A stretch of DNA of 29,055 nt from Clostridia bacterium (GCA_017620455.1 JAFZQK010000024.1:1-29055); one strand, 5' to 3'; shown: positions 8,012-15,480, counted from the stretch's first letter. The notes: generated by a model not told the origin, from the letters alone. A program made the numbers and translations.

Positions 8012-9466
8012 TTACCGGCGGATCTCCTCCAGCAATTCCGCCACGACCACCTTTTCATCGAAGGGGCGCTTCACCCCCATGATCTCCTGATAGGTTTCGT
8101 GGCCCTTGCCGGCAAGCACGATGATATCCCCGTCCCGGCCCATTTCCAGGGCGTGGCGGATGGCCTCCCGCCGGTTTTCGATCACTGTGTACTTGCCGCC
8201 GGTGGGCCTGATGCCCTCCTCGATGGCGGCGAGGATCTCCATGGGGTCCTCGGTGCGGGGGTTATCGCTGGTGAGGATGGAATAATCCGCCAGCCGGCCG
8301 CTGATTTCGCCCATGATGGGGCGCTTGAGATGGTCCCGGTCCCCGCCGCAGCCGAACAGGGAGATCACCCGCCCCCGGGCGAATCCCCGCACCGCCGTCA
8401 GGATGTTTTCCAGCGCGTCCGGGGAATGGGAATAGTCCAGGATCACCTTGTAGGGCGTGCCGGTGTCCAGCACCTCCGCCCGCCCCGGCACGGACCTGAC
8501 CTTCGCCAGCGCCGCGGTGACGGTTTCCGGCGAAACCCCCATGATGAAGCCCATCGCGGCGGCGGCCAGAGCGTTGTATACGTTGAACATGCCCGTCAGC
8601 TTCAGCTTCACCGGCATTTCGTTTACGTTCAGCAGCTTCATGATGAAGCTGACGCCGTTTTCGGTGATCTCGATATCCCGGGCGAACACGTCGGCGTTGT
8701 TGCAGATGCCGTAGGTGGAATGGGGCACGGTGATGTCCCGCAGGATCTCCTGGCCGCCGTCGTCGTCCACGTTGACGGCGGCGTTGCTGATCCACTCCGG
8801 CCGGAAGAAGGATTTCTTGCACTGGAAGTACTTATCCATGGTGCCGAAAAGATCCAGATGATCCTGGCTCAGATTGGTATAACAGCCCGCCTCGAAGCGC
8901 ACGCCCCTGAGCCTGTCCATTTCGATGGCGTGGGCGCTGACCTCCATGCTCACCACCTGCACCCCCGCGTCCCGCATCTGCCTGAGGGTGCGGAAAAAGT
9001 CGATGGGCTCGGGGGTGGTGAATTCGCTTTTCATGTATTCCTGGCCGATCATGTTGCCCGTGGTGCCGATGAGGCCCACCTTGTAGCCGGCCTCCTCCAT
9101 GATGGCCTTCACCAGGTAGCTGGTGGTGGTCTTTCCCTTGGTGCCCGTGATGCCCAGCAGTTTCATTTCCCGGTCGGGATGGCCAAAGAACGCCGCCGCC
9201 ATCAGCGACATGGCGGCCCGCACGCTTTTCACCCGCACCTGGGGCACGTCGATGTCCAGAAAATGCGTCACCGCCAGGGCGTCCGCGCCGTTTTTGACGG
9301 CCTGGGCCGCGAAATCATGGGCGTCGAACCGGGCGCCCGGCACGCAGAAGAACAGTCCCCGGTGGGTTTCCTGCCGGCTGTCCATGGACAGGGAGGCGAT
9401 TTCGCAGTCTCCCCGGATCTCCAATACCTCCGCCGCCGCTTCCTTCGCCAATACCGATAACAGCAT
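8012..9466 (-). CDS. murE: UDP-MurNAc-L-Ala-D-Glu--meso-2,6-diaminopimelate ligase MurE
   Basis: MurE adds the third stem-peptide residue to UDP-MurNAc-L-Ala-D-Glu. The 484-residue protein has the substrate-binding N-terminal domain (SMDSRQETHRGLFFCVPG), the P-loop LGITGTKGKTTTSYLV, and VSMEVSAHAIEMDRLRGV. The C-terminal domain has DYSHSPDALENIL, LFGCGGDRDHLKRP and SDNPRTEDP. The DNPR motif is the signature of enzymes that use meso-diaminopimelate, so the organism probably has DAP-type peptidoglycan. The start lies 6 bp after the ftsI stop, with GGAG about 9 nt upstream, which suggests tight coupling. The closing KGHETYQ segment is intact. Confidence 0.97.
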   Translation of the reverse strand: MLLSVLAKEAAAEVLEIRGDCEIASLSMDSRQETHRGLFFCVPGARFDAHDFAAQAVKNGADALAVTHFLDIDVPQVRVKSVRAAMSLMAAAFFGHPDREMKLLGITGTKGKTTTSYLVKAIMEEAGYKVGLIGTTGNMIGQEYMKSEFTTPEPIDFFRTLRQMRDAGVQVVSMEVSAHAIEMDRLRGVRFEAGCYTNLSQDHLDLFGTMDKYFQCKKSFFRPEWISNAAVNVDDDGGQEILRDITVPHSTYGICNNADVFARDIEITENGVSFIMKLLNVNEMPVKLKLTGMFNVYNALAAAAMGFIMGVSPETVTAALAKVRSVPGRAEVLDTGTPYKVILDYSHSPDALENILTAVRGFARGRVISLFGCGGDRDHLKRPIMGEISGRLADYSILTSDNPRTEDPMEILAAIEEGIRPTGGKYTVIENRREAIRHALEMGRDGDIIVLAGKGHETYQEIMGVKRPFDEKVVVAELLEEIRR

Positions 9467-9472
9467 GTTTTC

Positions 9473-11596
9473 TCACTCCGTTCCCTGCGGTAATTCAAAA
9501 GTAACCTTCACCGTATCTCCGGGCTTTGCGTAGCCGCCCGCCGCCGGCGACTGCCGGGCCGCCAGGCCGCTGCCGCTCACTTCCATTTCCAGGCCCCGCT
9601 GCCGGATGCGCCGCCCGGCCTCCACCATGGATAAGCCCCGCACGTCCGGCACCGTCACCAGCTCCACCGCCTCCAGGGGCTGGCCCTGGAAGGTATAGAG
9701 CATCACGGTGCCGCCGGCGCGCATCTGCGCCCCCGCCGCCGGGGACTGGGCGGTGACGACGGAGCTTTCCCCGTCCGTTTCCGCCAGCAGCATTTCGTCG
9801 GCCAGCGCTTTTTTCGCTTCCGTCACCGTCATGCCCACCACGTCCGGCACCCTGACCCCGGGGGCCTGGGTGGCCTTCGGGTCCTGCCGGGGCACGCCCA
9901 GCACCGGAAGCGCCTCTTCCAGGATCTGGGCCGCGAACGGCGCCGCCGTCACGCTGCCGTAATCCACCGGCACCTGGGCCTCGTTCACCGTCACCAGCAC
10001 TGCGATCCTGGGCTGGTCCGCCGGGGCGAAGCCCAGGAAAGAGCCGATGTGCACGTTGCTCACCACCCGGCCGTCCTTGTACACCTGGGCGGTGCCGGTC
10101 TTGCCCGCAACCCGGTAGCCCGCCACCGCGCCGTTGCGCCCGCCGCCGTTTTCCACCACGTTTTCCAAGAGCGTGCGCATCACGGCGCTGGTTTCCTCGT
10201 GGATGGGCGTGGCCGCCACCCGGGGCTGGGTCCGCTCCATCACGTTCCCGTTCTCGTCCAGGATCTCCTGTACGATGTAGGGCCGCATCAGCCGCCCGCC
10301 GTTCACCACCGCGCACCCCGCGGTGATCAGCTGCAGCGGCGTCACCGCCACGCTCTGGCCAAAGCCGATCCGCGCCAGGTCCACGTTCTTGACCTTGCCG
10401 GCCCGGATCAGGATGCCGGCGCTTTCTCCCGGCAGCTCGATCCCCGTCCTGACCCCCAGCCCGAAGGCACGCAGATACCGGTAGAAGGTGTCGGCGCCCA
10501 TCCGCAGGGCCAGGGTGACGAACACGGGATTGCAGGAATTCGCCAGCCCCTGGGTCAGCGTCTCGTGCCCGTGGCTGTTCTTCCAGCAGCGGATCCTGTC
10601 CCCGTCCACGGTGATCGAACCGCTGCAGTTGAAGGTGTCGCTCAGCGCCGCGGCGCCGCAGTCCAGCGCGGCGGCGCAGGTGATCATCTTGAAGGTGGAG
10701 CCGGGCTCGTACACATCCGTGACCGCCGTGATGCGCATCAGCTCCTGCAGCTTTTCCACGTCGTCCCGGGGCGGATCGTTGGGGTCGTAATCCGGCTTCA
10801 TGCACAGCGCCAGGATGGCCCCGGTGTTCACGTCCATGACGATGCACTGCACCGCCTTGGCGCCGTTCACCTCCAGGCATTCCCGCATGGCCTTTTCCAC
10901 GATGCCCTGGATGGCCGCGTCCACCGTCAAGCGCACCGTGCCGCCGTTCTCCGGGGGCACGTAGGCCGTTTTCCCGTCGGGCAGCAGCCGCGCCCTGGCG
11001 TCCACCTCCCGGCGGAGGGACCCGGGCTTTCCCTGCAGAAGCGCATCGTACCGGCTCTCCAGCCCGCTCTGGCCCTGGGCGTCAACGTTGGTCAGCCCCA
11101 GCACCTGGGTGAGGAACGCGCCCTTGGGATACCAGCGGCGGCTGTCCTCCTCAAAGCTCAGCCCCTGCAGCAGCGCCGGCATTTCCCGCCGAAGCTGCCG
11201 AAGGGCATCCACCGTTTCCCGGGACGATTGCCTTTTGAGGATCACCGAGGCGTACGCCTTGTTTTCCACCCGGGCGCGGATCCGGTCCGCGTCGGTTTCC
11301 AGCACCGGGGCCACGGCCTTGGCAAACGCCGCCGGGTCTTCGATCAGCCGGGGGTTCGCGGTGACCACATAGGCCCCGGCGGACAGGGCGAGCACGCTGC
11401 CGTTCCGGTCCTGGATCTGCCCCCGGCGGGGGGACACGATGCCTTCCCGGGTCCACTGCCTCACGCCGCGCTCCGTGAGCATTTCCCCCTGAAACAGGGT
11501 TAAGCTGCCGATGCGCACGCCAACCAGACAGAATAACAGCGTGAGCACCGCCAGCATCGCAAGCAGTCTTTTTTTGATCAGGATCGTCCCGCGCAT
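9473..11596 (-). CDS. ftsI: Septal class B penicillin-binding protein FtsI/PBP2B with two PASTA domains
   Basis: This is the D,D-transpeptidase that cross-links septal peptidoglycan alongside FtsW. The 707-residue product has one N-terminal membrane anchor (about residues 8-28), a PBP dimerisation region, and the transpeptidase domain with all three active-site motifs. These are STFK (Ser300, Lys303), SCN within ANSCNP, and KTG within AGKTGTAQ. Two PASTA repeats close the protein, each starting VPDV (about residues 576 and 645). Such repeats occur in PBP2B/PBP2x-type and SpoVD-type proteins. SpoVD usually has one PASTA repeat, so the division enzyme is favoured. GGGAG precedes the ATG by about 7 nt. 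It follows ftsL closely. Confidence 0.95.
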   Translation of the reverse strand: MRGTILIKKRLLAMLAVLTLLFCLVGVRIGSLTLFQGEMLTERGVRQWTREGIVSPRRGQIQDRNGSVLALSAGAYVVTANPRLIEDPAAFAKAVAPVLETDADRIRARVENKAYASVILKRQSSRETVDALRQLRREMPALLQGLSFEEDSRRWYPKGAFLTQVLGLTNVDAQGQSGLESRYDALLQGKPGSLRREVDARARLLPDGKTAYVPPENGGTVRLTVDAAIQGIVEKAMRECLEVNGAKAVQCIVMDVNTGAILALCMKPDYDPNDPPRDDVEKLQELMRITAVTDVYEPGSTFKMITCAAALDCGAAALSDTFNCSGSITVDGDRIRCWKNSHGHETLTQGLANSCNPVFVTLALRMGADTFYRYLRAFGLGVRTGIELPGESAGILIRAGKVKNVDLARIGFGQSVAVTPLQLITAGCAVVNGGRLMRPYIVQEILDENGNVMERTQPRVAATPIHEETSAVMRTLLENVVENGGGRNGAVAGYRVAGKTGTAQVYKDGRVVSNVHIGSFLGFAPADQPRIAVLVTVNEAQVPVDYGSVTAAPFAAQILEEALPVLGVPRQDPKATQAPGVRVPDVVGMTVTEAKKALADEMLLAETDGESSVVTAQSPAAGAQMRAGGTVMLYTFQGQPLEAVELVTVPDVRGLSMVEAGRRIRQRGLEMEVSGSGLAARQSPAAGGYAKPGDTVKVTFELPQGTE

Positions 11597-11626
11597 TCTC
11601 TTCTCCCCCCGCGGGCAGCAGACGCG

Positions 11627-12157
11627 CTATCGGCTGCCTGTGATGATGCCCTCCGGCAGGGACGAGGGGGAGTTCGCCGCCGCCGATACGGTTTGGCCCG
11701 GCCGGGTATTCCGGGCCACCACGGGCACGGACTCCACCCCGGAGGAGGAGATCATGCCCAGGCTCTGCATTGCCGCGTAGCAGATCCGGGCCTGATCCCG
11801 GGCCTCTGCCACCTGCGTCTTGAGATCCTCGTTTTCCAGCAGGGTCTTCCGGATGGCGTCTTCCATGGCGCTGCGGTCGCGGCTCAATCCGGCCTTGACG
11901 CTCATGCGGCTCAGGATCATGGCGCCGAAAAGCACCGCCAGCGCGCACAGGAAAAGCGCCGCGCCGCGGGCGGGCACGGTCAGGTGCCGCCGGGGCACCG
12001 GCACGGCCCGTCCGGCGTAGAAGGGCTGATGATCGTACAGCTCCGTGCAGCCCGCTTCCGAATCCGGCAGCCGCACGTTGCTGCGCACGTTCATCCTGAT
12101 GCCCGGCATGCCCTGCACGCCGGCGGAGGCATACTGGATCCGCCTTGCCTTCTGCAT
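11627..12157 (-). CDS. ftsL: FtsL-like septum formation protein
   Basis: This is a small bitopic membrane protein in the ftsL position just before ftsI. The 176 residues comprise a long hydrophilic cytoplasmic part (about residues 1-63), one membrane helix near 65-84 (ALFLCALAVLFGAMIL), and a short heptad-like stretch (RDRSAMEDAIRKTLLENEDLKTQVAEA). A low-complexity Ser/Pro tail follows. FtsL sequences are poorly conserved, so the call rests on topology, coiled coil and position. The cytoplasmic N terminus is longer than in most FtsL proteins. GGAGG 8 nt before the ATG is strong. It follows mraZ directly, with no rsmH between. Confidence 0.75.
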   Translation of the reverse strand: MQKARRIQYASAGVQGMPGIRMNVRSNVRLPDSEAGCTELYDHQPFYAGRAVPVPRRHLTVPARGAALFLCALAVLFGAMILSRMSVKAGLSRDRSAMEDAIRKTLLENEDLKTQVAEARDQARICYAAMQSLGMISSSGVESVPVVARNTRPGQTVSAAANSPSSLPEGIITGSR

Positions 12158-12181
12158 CAGTTTATCCTCCTTTCCGGTCCG

Positions 12182-12739
12182 TTAGAACGATTGCTTCTTC
12201 TGAATTTCCGCGATCATGCCCAGCACGTCGTCAAAGGTTTCGTCGAAGCGGCGATCCTGTTCGCGGCTGACGCTGGCGGGCAGGATGCGCACGTGGGACA
12301 CCGCGCCGTTCACATCCACTTCCCTGGCGTCGCCCAGCCGCCAGGCCCTGATCTTCTGGGGCAGCAGCAGCCGCCCCTGGGCGTCGGATTCACAGTCTGC
12401 AAAGCTGTATTTGCTGAACTGGTCCACCAGCGGCTGCAGCCGCGCGTCGATCTCAAGCAGGGAAAGCAGCTCGTCCCGCCGCTTGATCCAGCCTTCGATG
12501 GGATAGAGGGCTACGGCCTTGAAATCCGGCGTGGGGCACACGGCGAACCGGCTGCCCAGCGGCTCCCGGAAGGACGCCGGGATGATCATGCGGCCTTTGG
12601 CGTCGATGCCGTGGGTGTAGCTGCCCAGGAACCCCAGGAACGGAAGCGCCCCGCTCCCGCCGTCCCGGTCCGCGACGGCTGCGTTCTTCTCGTCTGCGCC
12701 GGTCTGCCCGTTCAGACGGTTCTCCTGCTCGTCCGTCAC
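12182..12739 (-). CDS. mraZ: Transcriptional regulator MraZ with an N-terminal extension
   Basis: MraZ is an AbrB-like DNA-binding protein that controls the dcw operon it heads. Two SpoVT-AbrB repeats are visible, at GSYTHGIDAKGRMIIPASFREPLG and at CESDAQGRLLLPQKIRAW. About 35 hydrophilic residues precede the normal beginning of the family (FLGFLGSYTHG). A longer frame could start at the GTG at 12772, but that codon has no ribosome site and lies only about 10 nt after the predicted transcription start. The GTG at 12739 has AGGGG 8 nt upstream and is preferred, giving 185 residues against about 143-150 in typical MraZ. No later in-frame ATG or GTG is seen before the domain, so the extension is probably real. 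Confidence 0.9.
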   Translation of the reverse strand: MTDEQENRLNGQTGADEKNAAVADRDGGSGALPFLGFLGSYTHGIDAKGRMIIPASFREPLGSRFAVCPTPDFKAVALYPIEGWIKRRDELLSLLEIDARLQPLVDQFSKYSFADCESDAQGRLLLPQKIRAWRLGDAREVDVNGAVSHVRILPASVSREQDRRFDETFDDVLGMIAEIQKKQSF

Positions 12740-12790
12740 GTTTTCATCCCCTATCCGCCATAAATTCTCCACTTCTGTGAATGCGTCCCC

Positions 12791-12820
12791 ATTTTACGGC
12801 ACTTTTTTGGCCTTTGTCAA
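12791..12820 (-). promoter_or_regulatory. Promoter of the dcw operon (upstream of mraZ)
   Basis: On the minus strand a TTGACA -35 box (about 12815-12820) and a TAAAAT -10 box (12791-12796) are separated by about 18 bp. The start of transcription would fall near 12784, which leaves a leader of about 45 nt before the GTG at 12739. No convincing three-copy MraZ box (spaced TGGG repeats) could be recognised around it; only scattered TGG triplets occur. Confidence 0.7.
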
Positions 12821-13126
12821 GCCTTGTTCAAAATGCCCTTTCCGGCTTTGGGAAACAATTACGACATAATTCCTTCTTTTTTTCTTTACATTTTGCTTTT
12901 TTGGCCGGTTTTACGCACAAAAATGGGGGGAACACACTTTCGCATCCCCCCTGTTTTTGTCTATTTATACTATATTCTTATATTAAATTTATTTATAATA
13001 TACAAATTTCAAAATTCGTTTTTGCTTTCTCCTTTTGGGAAAATGTAACATAATGTTTATAAATGGGCGCAATTCTGATCCGGATGGACGATTTGCCCAC
13101 TTTTCGGCCCGAAACAGGCCAAAACG
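12821..13126. other. Non-coding AT-rich gap between mraZ and the phosphoesterase operon
   Basis: This stretch has no credible gene on either strand. Bases of about 12950-13060 are strongly AT-rich, with many TATAAT-like strings, in sharp contrast with the GC-rich surroundings. One terminator-like hairpin (12919-12958) is inside it. Short open frames across it have no Shine-Dalgarno sequence. The AT-rich part may hold extra promoters or protein-binding sites for the dcw operon, but none can be assigned with confidence. Confidence 0.5.
12919..12958. terminator. Bidirectional terminator-like hairpin
   Basis: GGGGGGA (12925-12931) and TCCCCCC (12945-12951) form a 7-bp stem with a 13-nt loop. The hairpin is flanked by TTTTT on the plus strand (12954-12958) and by AAAAA (12919-12923), which reads TTTTT on the minus strand, so it could stop transcription from either side. 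It lies between the phosphoesterase terminator and the mraZ promoter, in a stretch without genes. Confidence 0.45.
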
Positions 13127-13154
13127 AAAAAAACAGCGGCCTGATCAGCCGCTG
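13127..13154 (-). terminator. Intrinsic terminator of the zinc-ribbon/phosphoesterase operon
   Basis: On the minus strand CAGCGGC and GCCGCTG (13134-13154) form a perfect 7-bp stem with a 7-nt loop, followed directly by seven T residues (13127-13133). It lies 53 bp after the stop codon of the metallophosphoesterase. Confidence 0.85.
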
Positions 13155-13207
13155 CTGTGGGCCCGTCCGCCCGCGGCGCGCCCCGGGAAGGGACGCTTCG
13201 CCCTTTT

Positions 13208-13894
13208 CTATGGCAGGCGGTACACCCGGAAACCGAGCCCGTCGCAGGATACGCAGTGATATCGGATGCCCCGGATCTCCCCCGTCACCGCGCCGTGGAG
13301 GGACGCGCCGTGAAGATGACCGTACACCACGTCGTCCGGGGCGTACTTTTCCAGCATCCTGGACAGGGGCGTTTCGGCGCCGCCTTCCCCCAGGGGCGGA
13401 TAATGGCACATCACGATCAGCCTTTTTCCCCCCAGGGCTTTGGCCCGCTGCAGGCTCATTTCCATCCGCTGCAGCTCCCGGCGGTAAATCTTTTCATCCT
13501 CCGCCGAGGCGCCGTCCCCCGGCAGCGTCCAGCCCCGGGTGCCGCAGATCACGGTATCTTCCAGCCGCAGCGCGTCGTTCTGCACCGCGTACATCCCCGG
13601 CGGCAGCATTTCCCGAAGCCGCGTGATCCCCGGCCACCAGTAATCGTGGTTGCCCCGGAGCAATACCTTCTTCCCCGGCAGCTCCCCGATGGCGCGCAGA
13701 TCCTCCATCGCATCGGGGGCCTGCATGGCCCAGCTGATATCCCCGGGAAGGAGCACCGCGTCCTCTTCCCCGACATGGGCGCGCCAGTCCGCCCGGATCT
13801 TTTCAAAGTGCCCCTCCCAATGGGGGCCGAAAACATCCATGGGCTTATCGTCGCCGCCGGGCAGGTGCAGATCGCCGATCGCGTATACGTTCAC
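13208..13894 (-). CDS. Calcineurin-like metallophosphoesterase
   Basis: This is a cytoplasmic hydrolase of the calcineurin-like phosphoesterase superfamily, 228 residues. The metal-binding motifs are complete and in order: GDLHL near the N terminus, GDISW, GNHDYWW, CHYPP and GHLHG. It has no signal peptide or membrane segment. The GNHDYWW and GDISW forms resemble a group of predicted bacterial phosphohydrolases without a known substrate, so no specific reaction is assigned. The start is a GTG that follows the stop codon of the zinc-ribbon gene without a gap, so translation is probably coupled. A GAGGAAG within the upstream acidic codons may serve as ribosome site. A strong terminator follows the gene. 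Confidence 0.88.
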   Translation of the reverse strand: MNVYAIGDLHLPGGDDKPMDVFGPHWEGHFEKIRADWRAHVGEEDAVLLPGDISWAMQAPDAMEDLRAIGELPGKKVLLRGNHDYWWPGITRLREMLPPGMYAVQNDALRLEDTVICGTRGWTLPGDGASAEDEKIYRRELQRMEMSLQRAKALGGKRLIVMCHYPPLGEGGAETPLSRMLEKYAPDDVVYGHLHGASLHGAVTGEIRGIRYHCVSCDGLGFRVYRLP

Positions 13895-14299
13895 TTATTC
13901 TTCGTCTTCCTCGTCTTCGTCCCCTTCGGCTTCGTCCTCGCCCATTTCCTCCAGGGACAGATCGTTTTCGATTTCGTCGTACTCCCGCTGGGGGATGTCC
14001 TCGTCGATTTCGGGGATGATCTCGTCCATCCCGCTCACGGGATCGATGCCCAGGCTGGCCTCGTCCACCGGCTCTTCCTCCGCGTCGTCCTCGGCGCGGC
14101 TGGCATTGGCGTTCATTTCTTTCAGGCAGAACAGGCACACGTCTTTCCCCGGCAGGGCGGGTGCTTCGTTGCAGATGGTGCACATTTCGATTTCGTCCTG
14201 CTGCTTTTCGCCTTTCATTTCCCTTTTGCACACTTTGCAGTAGCCTTCTTCCGGCGCGATATAATTCAGCTCGCACCTGGGGCACTTGATCAGCCGCAT
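13895..14299 (-). CDS. Zinc-ribbon protein with an acidic C-terminal tail
   Basis: This 134-residue protein has two four-cysteine clusters that look like zinc ribbons. The first is CPRC plus CKVC (about residues 5-24) and the second is CTIC plus CLFC (about 40-60). The second half (about residues 70-134) is almost entirely Asp/Glu-rich and ends DEDEEDEE, so it is likely disordered. GGAGG stands 7 nt before the ATG at 14299; an upstream in-frame extension has no comparable site. It is translationally coupled to the downstream metallophosphoesterase, which suggests a shared task. I do not recognise a named family. Nucleic-acid or protein binding through the ribbons is a guess from fold type only. 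Confidence 0.75.
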   Translation of the reverse strand: MRLIKCPRCELNYIAPEEGYCKVCKREMKGEKQQDEIEMCTICNEAPALPGKDVCLFCLKEMNANASRAEDDAEEEPVDEASLGIDPVSGMDEIIPEIDEDIPQREYDEIENDLSLEEMGEDEAEGDEDEEDEE

Positions 14300-14358
14300 G
14301 GCATTTCCTCCGTTTCTCGCCTGCCAGGGATTCCCATGGCAGCGTACTGGCATTTTCA

Positions 14359-14387
14359 TTGACGCGAATGGATTCAGAGTTTACGAT
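14359..14387 (+). promoter_or_regulatory. Promoter of the CAP-domain gene
   Basis: TTGACG (14359-14364) and TACGAT (14382-14387) are separated by 17 bp and lie about 45 bp before the plus-strand CAP gene. It is the only good promoter on this strand in the divergent intergenic region. Confidence 0.65.
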
Positions 14388-14431
14388 TTAATTACGGTAT
14401 GTCATATTTTCTTAACAAAGGAGGACCTCAC

Positions 14432-15046
14432 ATGAAACGAATCATCCGTATCCTGGCCGTACTGGCGCTGCTGTGCCTGAGCGCGGCGGCCCTGGCGTCC
14501 CGGGCGCCCGCGTCCCAGTTCGGTTACCGCGGCTGGCCGTACCGGCAGCCCGGCTGCGCATCACAGCCCGCCCGTCCGGCGGCCACGAAGGCCCCTTCCG
14601 GCGGCGCTGCGGCTTCCCCCACGGAAGCCCCCTCAGTAAGCAGGGGTGATTATACTACAATATCCCTGTCAGCGCAAGAGCAAAAAGTATGGAATTTGCT
14701 GAATGAGGACCGGCAGAGAAACGGCCTGTCTCCCCTGCCTCTGGATGAGGAGCTGTGCCGGCTGGCGCGCCTCAAATCCGACGACATGCGGGACGGAGGA
14801 TACTTCGCCCACGAATCCCCCACCTACGGCCACGCCGCCGATATGCTCAGGCGGTTTGATTACAGCTTCCGGGGCGTGGGCGAGAACATCGCCCACCATG
14901 CCACCGTGGAAAAGGCCGACGCCGCCTTCATGAGCAGCAGCGGCCACCGGCAGAACATCCTGGGCCGCCAGTGGACAAAGGTGGGCGTCGGCGTCAGTAT
15001 CGACAGAAACGGCTTCGTTTATGTGACGCAGCTGTTCGTCCGGTAA
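14432..15046 (+). CDS. Secreted CAP/SCP-domain protein (YkwD-like)
   Basis: This is an extracellular protein of 204 residues. A signal peptide is clear: KR-rich start, hydrophobic core to about residue 19, and Ala-X-Ala-like cleavage near ALASRAPA. A low-complexity Ala/Pro/Ser linker runs to about residue 72. The rest is a cysteine-rich secretory protein/antigen 5/PR1 (CAP) domain with NEDRQRNGLSPLPLDEEL, ARLKSDDM, GYFAHESP, GVGENIA, SSGHRQNIL and a closing VYVTQLFV. YkwD-type proteins are common in Bacillota and some relate to spores or cell surface, but their activity is not settled. The ATG at 14432 has AAAGGAGG before it. It is the only plus-strand protein gene in the window and has its own promoter. 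Confidence 0.9.
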   Translation: MKRIIRILAVLALLCLSAAALASRAPASQFGYRGWPYRQPGCASQPARPAATKAPSGGAAASPTEAPSVSRGDYTTISLSAQEQKVWNLLNEDRQRNGLSPLPLDEELCRLARLKSDDMRDGGYFAHESPTYGHAADMLRRFDYSFRGVGENIAHHATVEKADAAFMSSSGHRQNILGRQWTKVGVGVSIDRNGFVYVTQLFVR

Positions 15047-15120
15047 AAAGCCCGGGGCATTCCGCGTAAAAAAACCGGCTTTCACGGGAAGGGGGCCCGG
15101 GGGATGCGCTCTTATGCCGT

Positions 15121-15147
15121 AAAAAGAGCGTTTCCCCCGGAAAACGC
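15121..15147 (-). terminator. Intrinsic terminator of the 80-residue gene
   Basis: On the minus strand GCGTTTTCC and GGAAACGC (15128-15147) pair around a GGG loop with one bulged base, followed by TCTTTTT (15121-15127). It lies about 10 bp after the stop codon. An overlapping longer stem (15099-15113 with 124-138 of the same kilobase) would compete with it. Confidence 0.6.
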
Positions 15148-15156
15148 CCTTCCTTT

Positions 15157-15399
15157 TCATCGTTTCCGCATCACGTGCCTGAGCGCGGCGCGGTTCACCT
15201 GGGTTTCCTTCCGCCTTGCCACGGCCTCTTTCCGGCTGTTCCATGCTCTCTCCTCTCCCACGGTCATTTCCCGCATCCGGTTTTCTTCCTGGCGAACGCC
15301 ACGCAGCGCCGCGCCGCCGGTCATGGCCTTGGGAGACATGGCGGGCAAAAGCGCCGCCTCCTCGTTGTTCAGCGCGGTCCGGTTGGCTTCCTTCTCCAT
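15157..15399 (-). CDS. Small protein of unknown function (80 residues)
   Basis: This short charged protein has no signal peptide, membrane segment or cysteine. Its N-terminal third is rich in Ala, Glu and Asn (EKEANRTALNNEEAALLPAM); the middle and C-terminal part is Arg/Glu-rich and probably helical, ending MRKR. I do not recognise a family. It is supported as a gene by a perfect AAAGGAGGG six bases before the ATG at 15399 and by an intrinsic terminator just after the stop. An earlier in-frame ATG at 15423 lacks such a site. It lies downstream of the GNAT-like gene, but that gene's terminator separates them. No promoter of its own was recognised in the short gap. Confidence 0.6.
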   Translation of the reverse strand: MEKEANRTALNNEEAALLPAMSPKAMTGGAALRGVRQEENRMREMTVGEERAWNSRKEAVARRKETQVNRAALRHVMRKR

Positions 15400-15452
15400 C
15401 CCGATCCCTCCTTTTTGCTGCATCCTATGCGTTCTTCCGAAAAACCGTGCGC

Positions 15453-15480
15453 AAAAAAGCCCCCGCTTATCAGCAGGGGC
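15453..15480 (-). terminator. Intrinsic terminator of the GNAT-like gene
   Basis: On the minus strand GCCCCTGC pairs with GCGGGGGC (15459-15480, allowing one bulge), followed by TTTTTT (15453-15458). It begins 14 bp after the stop codon of the gene at 15494. Confidence 0.8.

Noticed and set aside
12739..12795. Possible MraZ-binding box (spaced TGG-type repeats) downstream of the dcw -10
   Set aside because: TGGGG, TGGAG, TGGCG and AGGGG occur at roughly 8-20 bp steps, but spacing and sequence are too irregular for the known box.
14322..14341. Imperfect palindrome TGCCAGGGATTCCCATGGCA in the zinc-ribbon leader, considered as an operator
   Set aside because: The symmetry is interrupted by a bulge and there is no second copy. 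A chance leader hairpin is as likely.
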